Below are positions 35,050 to 43,813 of a stretch of 64,000 nt of DNA, piece after piece. Within the stretch, counting starts at the first letter, position 1, and the number at the start of each line of letters is the position of its first letter. Below the pieces are notes generated by a model. It was given only the letters and a program-made list of their open reading frames with translations, made no database searches and was not told where the DNA came from. The position numbers were made by a program, and so were the translations under genes. This DNA is from Ruminococcus sp. (GTDB lineage: Bacteria; Bacillota; Clostridia; Oscillospirales; Ruminococcaceae): positions 1 through 64,000 of the forward strand of contig JAFUXL010000011.1 in NCBI GenBank assembly GCA_017470905.1, given 5' to 3'.

Positions 35050-35958
35050 TTATTCCTCAAGACTGTTTGCGCCGCCTACAACCTCGGTAATTTCCTGAGT
35101 TATAGCCGCCTGTCTTGCACGGTTATAAAGGAGCGAAAGGTCTTTAATCATATCCCTTGCGCTTGTGGTGGCAGCGTCCATAGCTGTCATTCTCGACTGC
35201 TGTTCACAGCAGAAAGCCTCTACCATTGCGCCGTATATTATACCCTTTGCGTATTGGGGAATGAGAAATTCCATAACCTTTTCGGGGGACGGCACAAAAG
35301 AGGCTTTGGGCAGCTTTTTCATAGTACCGTCGGAAGCCTTGCCCATATGTTTCCTCTGAAAGGGCAGAAGCTGAACGGTTCTCGGCTCTTGCAGATTTGA
35401 ATTTACCATATCCGTATATAATAAATACACTTCATCGAGTTCATGGTTTTCAAATTTTTTGAGTACTGTCTGTGCGATTTCCATAGCCCTGTAAAGTGTG
35501 GGGTTCTGGGTGGTATAGAGAAATTCTCCGTCAACGGAGGCTTTTTTATTGTTTCTCATTCGCCGCTGAAAGTACATACGTCCCACCTGACCCATTACAA
35601 AGAGATAGCAGTTGTCAATATCTGCGGCTTCGGCGAGTTTCTGTTCGGCATATTTAAGTATATTATGATTATAGCTGCCGCACAGACCCTTGTCGGCGGT
35701 TATGACGATATATCCCTTTTTTCGTTTTTCTTCGGGGATATTCGTTCGCCTGTCGAAATAAGCCTGTCTTGTATGGGGGGTATGTTCTAAGACACTTTCG
35801 ATGGTTTCCTGCAATTTATAGAAATACGGCTCGGTTGCATCGAGTGATTTTCTTGCCTTTTTAAGCTTTGAGGAGGACATGAGGTACATGGCATTTGTGA
35901 TTTTGAGTATCTGCTGTATGCTTGCAATCCTCTCACGGATTTCTCTCATATTGGGCAT
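35050..35958 (-). CDS. atpG: F-type ATP synthase gamma subunit
   Basis: Central stalk of F1. The 302 residues begin MREIRERIASIQQILKITNAMYLM, the family N-terminal helix, and end with the C-terminal coiled partner (RARQAAITQEITEVVGGA). The middle Rossmann-like domain includes ITADKGLCGSYN. AGGGGTG stands upstream, 11 bases after the delta-alpha fusion gene. Confidence 0.96.
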   Translation of the reverse strand: MPNMREIRERIASIQQILKITNAMYLMSSSKLKKARKSLDATEPYFYKLQETIESVLEHTPHTRQAYFDRRTNIPEEKRKKGYIVITADKGLCGSYNHNILKYAEQKLAEAADIDNCYLFVMGQVGRMYFQRRMRNNKKASVDGEFLYTTQNPTLYRAMEIAQTVLKKFENHELDEVYLLYTDMVNSNLQEPRTVQLLPFQRKHMGKASDGTMKKLPKASFVPSPEKVMEFLIPQYAKGIIYGAMVEAFCCEQQSRMTAMDAATTSARDMIKDLSLLYNRARQAAITQEITEVVGGANSLEE

Positions 35959-35969
35959 AGTGTCACCCC

Positions 35970-37991
35970 TTATTCTTCAAAAGCCGTAACGATTCTTTCG
36001 ATACGTTCGCCGAGGTCGTCCGTCATGACCTTCTTTTCCTCTATTTCTTCGATAATATCCTGACCGTAGCTGCTGATATAATTCATAAGGTCGCAGATAT
36101 ATTCTTTAAGCTCTTTAAGCGGTATATCGTCAAAAAGACCGTGCTGCGCCGCATACAGGAGTATAACCTGTTCGTAGTGCGGCTTTGGATTGTAAAGCGG
36201 CTGTTTGAGCATTTCCGTGAGCATATGACCGTGATTGAGCAGCTCCGTTGTGGACTGGTCAAGCTCCGAGGAAAACTGCGTGAATATTTCCATTTCCTTG
36301 AATTGCGCAAGGTCTATACGGAGATTTCCTGCCGCCTTTTTCATAGCCTTTGTCTGTGCCGCACCGCCCACACGGGATACCGAAAGTCCGTAGTTTACGG
36401 CGGGTCGCTGACCTGAATTGAACAGTTCGCTTTCAAGGAATATCTGTCCGTCCGTGATTGATATTACATTGGTCGGGATATATGCCGAAATATCGCCGGC
36501 AAGGGTTTCGATTACGGGCAGTGCCGTGAGCGAACCTCCGCCGTGTTCATCGTCAAGACGGCTCGAACGCTCCAAAAGTCTCGAATGAAGATAGAAAACA
36601 TCTCCGGGGTAAGCCTCACGTCCGGGCGGACGGTGGAGGAGCAGAGACATGGCACGGTATGCGACAGCGTGTTTCGACAAATCATCATATACTATAAGAA
36701 CATCTCTGCCCTTTGACATGAAATATTCTGCGATAGCCGTACCCGAATACGGCGATATATACTGGAAAGGCGCAGGGTCGCTTGCCGATGCGCAGACAAC
36801 TACAGAATAGCTCATTGCATTGTATTTTTTCAGCGTATTGACTACCTGTGCGACTGTCGAGGATTTCTGTCCTATGGCGACATATATGCATATTACGTCC
36901 TTGTCTTTCTGGTTTATGATAGTATCAATGGCTATGGAAGTCTTTCCCGTCTGTCTGTCGCCTATGATAAGCTCACGCTGACCCCTGCCGATAGGGAACA
37001 TGGAGTCTATCGCAAGGATACCCGTCTGTAGGGGGACGTTTACGGACTTTCTCTCGATAACTCCGGGGGCTTCACGCTCGATAGGGAAGTATTCCTCTGT
37101 TTTTACAGGGCCAAGACCGTCAATCGGTGAGCCGAGGGCATCGACAACTCGTCCGAGGAGTTCGTCGCTTACGCCGATACCTGCCCTCTTGCCCGTTCTT
37201 ATTACGGAAGAACCCTCCGTAAGACCGTGGTCGTCTCCGAGGAGAACGACACCTACGGATTTTTCTTCAAGGTTCTGGACGATACCTCTTACACCCGTTT
37301 CAAATTCAACGAGTTCGCCGTACATTACGCTGTTCATGCCCCTTACTCTTGCGATACCGTCACCGAGCCTTGTAATAAAGCCCGTTTCTGTTTCGCCCGA
37401 TTTGACCTTGAAATCCCTTACCTCTGTTTTGAGGACGGAGATAATGTCATTTTCGCTTACATCATCATCGGCATCGACAATATCGGCAGCCTTTGATTGC
37501 AGGGTATCCTTCATCATGCGCAGGCTTGTGCGGTAACTGCGGTCGTATTCAACATCGCCTGCATTGAGAATAAAGCCGCCCAGAATATCGGGGTCGTGCT
37601 TGTATTCTATGTCAACATCGTCTTTTATGAATTTTTCCTTTATGAATTTCTTGAGGTCAGCCTGCTGCGACTCCGTAAGGGGAGTGACATAGCGTACAAC
37701 GGCTTTTATAACACCCTGTTTTTCGAGGAGAATATCGGAATATTCCTCAAATATGCCCGAAAGCTGTTCGACAGCTCTGCCTCTGAGTGAGCTTATGAGA
37801 AATTTTTCGAGGCTCTGGGGAAAAAGTCTTTTGATTATGCCTTTTTTTTCGTCCGTTGTCACGAGGGGATTTGAGAGCGTGTCAATGACATCGGGGCAGG
37901 CGGATATGACATTTTTTGCGGCGTCAATATCCTCCTGCGGAATATCGAGCCTTATAAGCTCCTTTACAAGCTCCTTGCCGTTGTCTTTCAT
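35970..37991 (-). CDS. atpHA: ATP synthase delta-alpha subunit fusion
   Basis: One 673-residue frame combines two F1 subunits. Residues 1-168 match delta/OSCP (six-helix N-terminal domain, then YVTPLTESQQADLKKF and DILGGFILNAGDVEYDRSYRTSLRMM). A linker of about ten residues (IVDADDDVSE) leads into alpha from about 178 (GFITRLGDGIARV at 204-216; P-loop GDRQTGKT 344-351; VSRVGGAAQTKAM). The usual YAxAL motif of the first delta helix is missing. No ATG, GTG or TTG with a ribosome site occurs near the junction; the only weak candidate is ATT (codon 171) after AAAGG. The gene overlaps atpF by ATGA. Since F1 has three alpha but one delta, the fusion poses a stoichiometry problem. Confidence 0.92.
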   Translation of the reverse strand: MKDNGKELVKELIRLDIPQEDIDAAKNVISACPDVIDTLSNPLVTTDEKKGIIKRLFPQSLEKFLISSLRGRAVEQLSGIFEEYSDILLEKQGVIKAVVRYVTPLTESQQADLKKFIKEKFIKDDVDIEYKHDPDILGGFILNAGDVEYDRSYRTSLRMMKDTLQSKAADIVDADDDVSENDIISVLKTEVRDFKVKSGETETGFITRLGDGIARVRGMNSVMYGELVEFETGVRGIVQNLEEKSVGVVLLGDDHGLTEGSSVIRTGKRAGIGVSDELLGRVVDALGSPIDGLGPVKTEEYFPIEREAPGVIERKSVNVPLQTGILAIDSMFPIGRGQRELIIGDRQTGKTSIAIDTIINQKDKDVICIYVAIGQKSSTVAQVVNTLKKYNAMSYSVVVCASASDPAPFQYISPYSGTAIAEYFMSKGRDVLIVYDDLSKHAVAYRAMSLLLHRPPGREAYPGDVFYLHSRLLERSSRLDDEHGGGSLTALPVIETLAGDISAYIPTNVISITDGQIFLESELFNSGQRPAVNYGLSVSRVGGAAQTKAMKKAAGNLRIDLAQFKEMEIFTQFSSELDQSTTELLNHGHMLTEMLKQPLYNPKPHYEQVILLYAAQHGLFDDIPLKELKEYICDLMNYISSYGQDIIEEIEEKKVMTDDLGERIERIVTAFEE

Positions 37992-38545
37992 TTCTTGTCA
38001 CCCTCCTCTGCCGCCGAGAGGAACTCGTCAACAAGTCTGCGGTTTTTTTCGTCATCGAGGTTTGCGCCGACAACCTTGGAGGCTGCTTCGATGGCGAGGT
38101 CGGCAATCTGCGCCTGAGCCTGCTGGAGAACTCTTCTGCGTTCGTTCTCGATTGTCTTGCCTGCGGCATTGACTATTTCCTCGGCTTCCTCCTGAGATTT
38201 TTTAATAATTGCGGCTTTTTCGTTTTCCGCATCATCATGGGCTTTCATGATGATTTTTCCCGCTTCTTCCTTAGCTTCGCTGAGAGAATCCTCATAGTGC
38301 TGTCTTAGCTCCTCGGCTTCTCTTTTTGCCTTTTCAGCGGATTCTATATCATTCCGGACAGACTGTGTTCTGTCGTCCATGAGTTTGTTTATGGGCTTGA
38401 AAAGGAATATTTTGAGAAGTATGAAGAGTATGATTATATTGACGGCTGACCAGATGAAATTCCAGATATTTATATCCAGCATAGTACCATTCAGTACACT
38501 TTCGGCTGCAAATACGGGCATACAAGCGATTGTAGCTGCGGTCAT
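37988..38545 (-). CDS. atpF: F-type ATP synthase b subunit
   Basis: Peripheral stalk subunit. It has 185 residues: a hydrophobic N-terminal stretch (MTAATIACMPVFAAES) that looks like an extra signal-type segment, the membrane helix at about 28-48 (IWNFIWSAVNIIILFILLKIFLF), and a long charged coiled coil to the C-terminus. AAGGAAGG precedes ATG 38545. Its stop overlaps the start of the delta-alpha gene (ATGA). Confidence 0.94.
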   Translation of the reverse strand: MTAATIACMPVFAAESVLNGTMLDINIWNFIWSAVNIIILFILLKIFLFKPINKLMDDRTQSVRNDIESAEKAKREAEELRQHYEDSLSEAKEEAGKIIMKAHDDAENEKAAIIKKSQEEAEEIVNAAGKTIENERRRVLQQAQAQIADLAIEAASKVVGANLDDEKNRRLVDEFLSAAEEGDKK

Positions 38546-38580
38546 TATTATCCTTCCTTTCGGTTAAATTTTTCCTGTTT

Positions 38581-38799
38581 TTATTTGAGCAGGAATATTA
38601 TAAGAATAGCAATAACGAAACCGTAAATTGCGGTAGCCTCTGCGAGTGCGCAGCCGAGAAGAAGAGCCTTGTTTATATCGCCCTTTGCTTCGGGCTGACG
38701 GGCTATGGCATCTGCCGCCTTTGAAGTTGCGATACCTATACCGATACCTGCACCTGCGCCTGTGAGAACTGCAATACCTGCACCTAATGCGATTGACAT
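38581..38799 (-). CDS. atpE: F-type ATP synthase c subunit, copy 2
   Basis: Ring subunit of 72 residues, a helical hairpin with ARQPEAKGDI loop and the ion-binding Glu in GCALAEATAIYG. The protein is identical to copy 1, although the genes differ at many third positions. Helix 1 has Ile where Na+-type rings have Gln, and the residue after Glu is Ala rather than Ser, so the ring is predicted to be proton-coupled. GGAGG precedes the ATG. Confidence 0.95.
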   Translation of the reverse strand: MSIALGAGIAVLTGAGAGIGIGIATSKAADAIARQPEAKGDINKALLLGCALAEATAIYGFVIAILIIFLLK

Positions 38800-38839
38800 A
38801 ATAATTACCTCCGTTTTTCTGCCGTATATGCGGCGATTT

Positions 38840-39058
38840 TTATTTAAGCAAGAAAATTATAAGTATGGCGATAACAAAGCCATATATGGCGGTAGCCTCT
38901 GCGAGTGCGCAGCCGAGGAGAAGCGCCTTGTTTATATCGCCCTTAGCCTCGGGCTGACGGGCTATGGCATCCGCCGCCTTTGAAGTTGCGATACCTATGC
39001 CGATACCTGCGCCTGCGCCCGTAAGAACGGCGATTCCTGCACCTAAAGCGATAGACAT
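38840..39058 (-). CDS. atpE: F-type ATP synthase c subunit, copy 1
   Basis: Same 72-residue product as copy 2, located 40 bases upstream of it. Start ATG 39058 has CGGAGGT upstream; longer frames reach back into atpB and are not used. Having two genes for the same protein may supply the roughly ten c subunits needed per enzyme, or reflect a recent duplication kept uniform by selection. Confidence 0.95.
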   Translation of the reverse strand: MSIALGAGIAVLTGAGAGIGIGIATSKAADAIARQPEAKGDINKALLLGCALAEATAIYGFVIAILIIFLLK

Positions 39059-39080
39059 GATGAATACCTCCGATTTAATA

Positions 39081-39770
39081 TTATTCTGCCTCTTCCATTG
39101 CCTCCGACATAAAGAGCGAGGTAAGGAAAACAAAAACGTATGCCTGAATACAGCCGTCAAAAATATCAAAATAGAAGCTGAAAACGAGGGGAAGTCCCAC
39201 GGGCAGCACCATTTTGATAAGCTCCATTACCACGAAAGCACCCAGAACATTTCCGAAAAGTCGCATACAAAGCGACAGCGGCTTGATGAAAAGTTCGAGG
39301 ATATTCATGGGAATGAGCAGAGCCATTGGTTCTTTGAAGCTTTTCAGCCAGCCTTTAAAGCCCTTTTCCCTCATACCGCTGTACTGTATCAGCAGTATTG
39401 CGAAAACAGCAAGCGTAGCCGTCACGCCCAAATCCTTTGTGGGGGGACGCAGACCGAAAAGTCCGACGATATTTGAAATACCGATGTAAATCAGGAATGT
39501 TTCAAGTATGGGGAGATACTTCTTTCCCTTTGACCCGAGTATTCCGAGGAAAAAGTCATTCATCCAGTTTATGCCGATTTCGAGCAGACACTGTGAGCCT
39601 GTGGGGATTTTTTTGAGCTTTCTCACCATGAGTATTGAAGCGATTACGACAACGAGCATTATTCCCCATGTCATTACACACGACTCGGGAACGGGTATTC
39701 CTCCGAGAATCGGAATTGTGAATGCCACACGGCATTCAAGCTCCTCCATAAGTTTTTGGCCTATATCCAT
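39081..39770 (-). CDS. atpB: F-type ATP synthase a subunit
   Basis: Stator channel subunit, first gene of the atp operon. It has 229 residues and about six membrane helices; the essential Arg is in PLSLCMRLFGNVLGA and the last helix region is FDIFDGCIQAYVFVFLTSLFMSEA. ATG 39770 is chosen for AAGGTG eight bases upstream. A promoter (39902) and a leader hairpin with T-run (39814) precede it. Confidence 0.94.
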   Translation of the reverse strand: MDIGQKLMEELECRVAFTIPILGGIPVPESCVMTWGIMLVVVIASILMVRKLKKIPTGSQCLLEIGINWMNDFFLGILGSKGKKYLPILETFLIYIGISNIVGLFGLRPPTKDLGVTATLAVFAILLIQYSGMREKGFKGWLKSFKEPMALLIPMNILELFIKPLSLCMRLFGNVLGAFVVMELIKMVLPVGLPLVFSFYFDIFDGCIQAYVFVFLTSLFMSEAMEEAE

Positions 39771-39813
39771 AAAAACACCTTCTTTCTGTGGAAATATATG
39801 ATAAAAACACAAA

Positions 39814-39836
39814 AACGGAGACAGTAAATCTCCGTT
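39814..39836 (-). terminator. Terminator-like hairpin in the atp leader
   Basis: On the minus strand AACGGAGA-tttactg-TCTCCGTT followed by TTTGTGTTTTT. It lies between the atp promoter and atpB, so it could be an attenuator; it could also stop read-through from the polysaccharide operon. An upstream CTCCG (around 39854) could pair with CGGAG as an antiterminator. Confidence 0.65.
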
Positions 39837-39901
39837 GATTTAGTCAGGTCGGAGTCAGGCGGCAAATATCAGAGCATCGCACACACTTTTCCGACACTAT
39901 T

Positions 39902-39930
39902 ATAATATAACAAAACGGCTTTAAAGTCAA
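39902..39930 (-). promoter_or_regulatory. Promoter of the atp operon
   Basis: TTGACT (39930-39925), 17-base spacer, TATTAT (39907-39902) overlapping a TATAAT two bases on. Transcription would start near 39895, leaving a leader of about 125 bases. Confidence 0.8.
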
Positions 39931-39957
39931 GCGTTTCGGCAAAATTTCTGAAAAAAA

Positions 39958-40299
39958 TTATTGATTTTCCCCGTTGTTTTCGTTCAGCAGTCTAACAGCC
40001 TTGTCAAGTCTTTCGACAGCGTTCGTGTTCAGCTTGTCGGAAAGGCGCAGGCGGTCGAGTTCCTTTTTGAAAGCGTTCAGCTCACCTGCGATTTTGCGCA
40101 TTATTTCAACGGTTTTAAGGTGTTCTTCTTCGAGGGATTGTATACGCTGCGCAAGGGAATTTATATTTTCGGCGAAAGCCTGATTGACGGCATTTTGTTT
40201 TTCGCCGATTTCGGCAAGCTTTGCGCCCGTCCTGAAAGGGTTCGGCTGCTGACCGTCATAGATTTTCAATTCTTCGTCCGTAAGCCTGTAATCTGACAT
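39958..40299 (-). CDS. Coiled-coil protein of unknown function (113 aa)
   Basis: Not recognised. Residues about 40-105 form a long heptad-rich coiled coil (INSLAQRIQSLEEEHLKTVEIMRKI); the N-terminus is YRLTDEELKIYDGQQPNPF. The start ATG 40299 follows GGAAGTG at nine bases. It is the last gene of the polysaccharide run, 16 bases after rmd, and could be a small regulator or chain-length factor, but nothing in the sequence shows it. Confidence 0.65.
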   Translation of the reverse strand: MSDYRLTDEELKIYDGQQPNPFRTGAKLAEIGEKQNAVNQAFAENINSLAQRIQSLEEEHLKTVEIMRKIAGELNAFKKELDRLRLSDKLNTNAVERLDKAVRLLNENNGENQ

Positions 40300-40315
40300 T
40301 CTGCTCTTCACTTCC

Positions 40316-41251
40316 TTATCGGCAGATTTGATTTCTCCAGTAATCGAGTGTATCTTGTATTGTCTGTTCCATGGATATTTCGGCAGTCCAGCCCGTATCG
40401 GCGAATATCTCCGAAACATCGGGTTCAATTATCGGAATATCCGAGGCTCTCATTTTCTGCGGGTCTTTCTTCACGGATATATCCTTTTCGGAAAAAGAAA
40501 TTGCGGTATCGAGGATATACTGTATGCTGACGGCTTTTCCCCGTCCCACGTTGTATATTTTGCCCGATATGCCCTTTTCGGCAAGAAGTCTGTAGGCACG
40601 CACAACGTCACGCACGTCCGTAAAATCACGCACAGCCGAGAGATTGCCGACAGATATTTCGGGCGGACGGAGATTTTTTTCTATCTCCGCAATCTGACGG
40701 CAGAAATCCGATATTACAAAAATATCCGACTGGCCTGCTCCCGAATGATTGAAAGCCCTCACAGATATTATGTCCGTTTTGTAAGCCCTTGAATAAATTT
40801 TGCTTATCATTTCCTGACAGGCTTTTGTTGCGGCATAGATATTCCCCGGATTAAGCGGTTCGGATTCCCTGAGCGGACAGGCATTTTCACGGATAAAGCC
40901 GTATTCCTCTCCCGAACCAATCATTATGAGCCTTGTATTTTTCAAATTCCTTACGGCTTCGAGGACGTTTATTGCGCCTATGACATTTATTTCCGCAGTA
41001 AGCTGCGGATTTTTCCACGAAAGCGAAACGGAGCTCTGTGCGGCAAGGTGATATATACATTCGGGGGATATTTCCCCTGTAAGCGAAAGCACTGCGTTTT
41101 TATCGGTTATGTCAAGATTTTTTACAGTGCAGCTTTCTTTTATATTTTCGTTTTCGAGACAGGTTGCATAAACCTCATGCCCTGAATTTATCAATTCTTT
41201 TATCAAATATCCGCCGACAAAGCCTGCACCGCCTATTACTAGCGACTTCAT
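40316..41251 (-). CDS. rmd: GDP-6-deoxy-4-keto-D-mannose reductase (Rmd-like)
   Basis: Extended short-chain dehydrogenase of 311 residues: GGAGFVGGYL at the N-terminus, Ser-Gly-Glu-Glu-Tyr region GSGEEYG and the catalytic YxxxK in YAATK. Features such as VRAFNHSGAGQSDIFVISDFCRQIAEIE match Rmd-type reductases that convert the Gmd product to GDP-D-rhamnose. The presence of gmd and manC in the same run supports this; a fucose synthase (Fcl) is longer and differs. ATGA overlap with the upstream glycosyltransferase. Confidence 0.75.
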   Translation of the reverse strand: MKSLVIGGAGFVGGYLIKELINSGHEVYATCLENENIKESCTVKNLDITDKNAVLSLTGEISPECIYHLAAQSSVSLSWKNPQLTAEINVIGAINVLEAVRNLKNTRLIMIGSGEEYGFIRENACPLRESEPLNPGNIYAATKACQEMISKIYSRAYKTDIISVRAFNHSGAGQSDIFVISDFCRQIAEIEKNLRPPEISVGNLSAVRDFTDVRDVVRAYRLLAEKGISGKIYNVGRGKAVSIQYILDTAISFSEKDISVKKDPQKMRASDIPIIEPDVSEIFADTGWTAEISMEQTIQDTLDYWRNQICR

Positions 41252-42414
41252 ATGTCACCTCCGTCATCTTCGAGAACGTCACGGAGTTTTTGGATAACAT
41301 CTTTTTCGCTGAAATTATTTTTCACACGCATGGCGGCGTTTTTCCCGAATTTTTCACGCAGCTTTTTATTCTTTGCGAGTATGTCAATTGCCTTTGCAAG
41401 CTGTGCCGGGTTTGAGGGGGCAACCGTAAAGCCCGTCCGCCCGTGGATACTTACATACGGCACACCCGAATCAAGACGGGTATTTATAACGGGCTTGCCG
41501 TAAACCATGGCTTCAAGCTGGACAATCCCGAAAGCTTCGCTCTTGGCTGAGGAGGGCAGGACGAATATATCACAGTCCGCATAAGCCTGTTTGAGCTGTT
41601 CATCGGGCAGAAATCCGAGAAAATGCACAATATCCCCGATATTGTATTTTTTCGTCATTTCTTTTAATTTGCTTTCGAGTACACCAGTACCCGATATGAA
41701 AAGCTCACAGTTTTTAAGCTTGGTAAAAGCCCTTATAAGCACCTCAACGCCCTTGTAATACACGAGCCTGCCCGTGAAAAATACCTTCACGCTGCCGTTA
41801 TAGGTGCATTTTTCGGTCAGTATCGGCGCACGTTTTATTGACAGATATTCACCGGGATTTATTCCGTATGGTATCACCACACATTTATCCCTGTATTCGG
41901 GGAGAAAATCCGAGCCGCTGATATGCCCCTGCGTTGCGGTTATTATGCAGTCGGCACGGTTCAGGAGTTTTTTCATTATCGGCTTGTAAAAAAACATAAG
42001 CCTTTTCTGCCTTACAATATCGCTGTGCCACGATATGACAACCCTTCCCTTGTAACCTGAAAGCAGGAGGGCTGTGTCCGCAAGGGGAAAGGGAAAATGT
42101 ATATGCACAGTATCTGCGCTTTCTGACATCTTTTTGAATAATTTTATAAACGAAAGCGACACGGGACAGGAAAAGTATGTTCCCAGACTTCCTGCCCTTA
42201 CAACGTGAATACCGTTTATTCTTTCGGAGTATGTTTTTCCGAAATTCTCACGGCATACGAGGACTTCCGTTTCTGTATTGTCTGTTTCCGAAAGCCTTTC
42301 GGAATATTGTCTCATAAGACTTTCGATGCCGCCGACATGAGGGTAATAGGCTTTGTTGATTTCAAGAATCCTGATTTTTTTATTCGTTTTATGCGGAAAA
42401 TCATTAAAATTCAT
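41248..42414 (-). CDS. GT4-family glycosyltransferase
   Basis: 388 residues with a GT-B fold. Residues 15-200 are the acceptor domain (INKAYYPHVGGIESLMRQ); about 210-370 the nucleotide-sugar domain with FTGRLVYYKGVEVLIRAF and the EX7E motif SEAFGIVQLEAMVYGKPV. It probably adds a mannose or rhamnose from a GDP-sugar to the growing repeat unit. ATG 42414 with GGAG eight bases upstream is chosen over the adjacent TTG. Its start and stop both overlap neighbours, so the run is translationally coupled. Confidence 0.88.
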   Translation of the reverse strand: MNFNDFPHKTNKKIRILEINKAYYPHVGGIESLMRQYSERLSETDNTETEVLVCRENFGKTYSERINGIHVVRAGSLGTYFSCPVSLSFIKLFKKMSESADTVHIHFPFPLADTALLLSGYKGRVVISWHSDIVRQKRLMFFYKPIMKKLLNRADCIITATQGHISGSDFLPEYRDKCVVIPYGINPGEYLSIKRAPILTEKCTYNGSVKVFFTGRLVYYKGVEVLIRAFTKLKNCELFISGTGVLESKLKEMTKKYNIGDIVHFLGFLPDEQLKQAYADCDIFVLPSSAKSEAFGIVQLEAMVYGKPVINTRLDSGVPYVSIHGRTGFTVAPSNPAQLAKAIDILAKNKKLREKFGKNAAMRVKNNFSEKDVIQKLRDVLEDDGGDI

Positions 42415-43571
42415 CAAAACAGCTCCTTGTAAACGTTATACAGAAATTCAGCGGATTTTTTCCATGTGAATTGTTCTGCACGTCTGATACCTCGTCTGCC
42501 GAGGTCTTTTCTCAAATCGGGGTCTAAATACAGCTTTAAAAGTCCGTCAGCAATGCTTTCGCATGAAAATGCATCGCAAACAACGGCGCAGTCCCCTGTG
42601 ACCTCGGGGAGTGATGCGGAGTCCGACACAAGCACGGGAACTCCGCAAGCCATAGCCTCCAGCGGCGGCATACCGAAGCCCTCGTATATCGACGGGAACA
42701 CGAACGAGAGCGCACCGCACATAAGAGGGGGCATATCCTCTGCAGGAACGTATTTTGTAAAAATTACATACCTATCAAGTCCGAGGTCTTTGACTTTTTT
42801 GAATATATTATCGTAAAGCCAGCCCTTTCCTCCTGCAAGCACGAGAAGCGGAGGTCTTTTCCCTGCCTTTTTCACAAATACAGAGTAAGCCTCTATAAGT
42901 CTTTCGAGGTTTTTTCTCGGCTCGACAGTACCGAGATACAGGAAGTAATCGCCCCTTATGCCGAGAGATTTTTTCACGGCGGCGATTTTTTTCGGGTCGC
43001 CGCAGGGCTTGAATTTATCGGTATCCACACCACAGGGAACAACTCTTATTTTTTTCTCATATTCGGGGAAGTATTTTATTATCTCGGATTTTGAAAACTG
43101 CGAGTCCGTGACGATAATATCCGCCCTTTTCATGGATTTTTTCAAGCCAATATCGAGCATGAACTTTGTTCTTTTCCTGACGGTTTCGGGGAAAGCCTTA
43201 TAAACCATGTCATGCACGGTTATGACGACCTTTCCGTGAACTCCGGGGGGAGCGATATAGTTGAAAAAATGCGTTATATCGGCTTTTTTTCCGAAAAATG
43301 CACTGTAAGGCACGGGCAGGAGCGCAGATGCGGCACGGTAGACATATCCCGAAAAATGCGAGCATTTCAGAGATATATTCTTTCCTGCAAAGGGTTTTAT
43401 TCTCTCACGCTTTATATGATGGTCTTTGCGTGAAAAATAATTGTAGGTATATTTATTTTCGGGGTGAAGTGCAGCCAGAGCCATGGTCTGACCTGCCTCA
43501 CACCAGCCTATTCCCGTCATTCTGCCGCTTATGAGGGGAACGGCATCGAAAGCGATATTAAGCCTTTTCAT
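42414..43571 (-). CDS. GT4-family glycosyltransferase
   Basis: 385 residues, GT-B fold: N-terminal DAVPLISGRMTGIG, then YLGTVEPRKNLERLIEAY and the EX7E motif YEGFGMPPLEAMACGVPV. Resembles mannosyl/rhamnosyltransferases of O-antigen and capsule clusters. It overlaps the following transferase at the TGATG junction and its ATG overlaps the stop of the small gene upstream (ATGA). Acceptor and linkage are unknown. Confidence 0.88.
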   Translation of the reverse strand: MKRLNIAFDAVPLISGRMTGIGWCEAGQTMALAALHPENKYTYNYFSRKDHHIKRERIKPFAGKNISLKCSHFSGYVYRAASALLPVPYSAFFGKKADITHFFNYIAPPGVHGKVVITVHDMVYKAFPETVRKRTKFMLDIGLKKSMKRADIIVTDSQFSKSEIIKYFPEYEKKIRVVPCGVDTDKFKPCGDPKKIAAVKKSLGIRGDYFLYLGTVEPRKNLERLIEAYSVFVKKAGKRPPLLVLAGGKGWLYDNIFKKVKDLGLDRYVIFTKYVPAEDMPPLMCGALSFVFPSIYEGFGMPPLEAMACGVPVLVSDSASLPEVTGDCAVVCDAFSCESIADGLLKLYLDPDLRKDLGRRGIRRAEQFTWKKSAEFLYNVYKELF

Positions 43572-43813
43572 ACACGGGGCTGATAGTTTATAAGCTGTTC
43601 CCTTATGCTTGCGAATGCGGCATCGACAGCTTTTCGGTTAAAGCCCGTGAGTCTGCGCCTTATCGGTTCGGTGGTCACGGCATCAAAAAGACTGAGTGCA
43701 GTTTCCTTGTTAATTTTTCTTTCGTCTATCTGGTCGAGAATTTTTCTGAGACGTTCAAATCTTCCGAGAACGATTTCCATATCATATCCAAAGAATGAAG
43801 TTTTAAGGTCCAT
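43568..43813 (-). CDS. Small protein of unknown function in the polysaccharide run (81 aa)
   Basis: Not recognised. 81 residues, helical and basic (GRFERLRKILDQIDERKINKE, then VTTEPIRRRLTGFNRKAVD). GGGAGG lies six bases before ATG 43813; the stop overlaps the next glycosyltransferase start by ATGA. A coupled position between gmd and two transferases suggests a helper or regulator of the pathway, without direct proof. Confidence 0.7.
   Translation of the reverse strand: MDLKTSFFGYDMEIVLGRFERLRKILDQIDERKINKETALSLFDAVTTEPIRRRLTGFNRKAVDAAFASIREQLINYQPRV

Noticed and set aside
37000..37536. Antisense frame of 178 codons opposite the delta-alpha fusion
   Set aside because: No ribosome site, composition follows the complement of the atp gene, and the sense frame is clearly conserved.
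38581..39058. Sodium-type ATP synthase ring
   Set aside because: The Na+ ligand Gln of helix 1 is Ile, and the Ser after the Glu in helix 2 is Ala; the remaining Thr alone is not sufficient.
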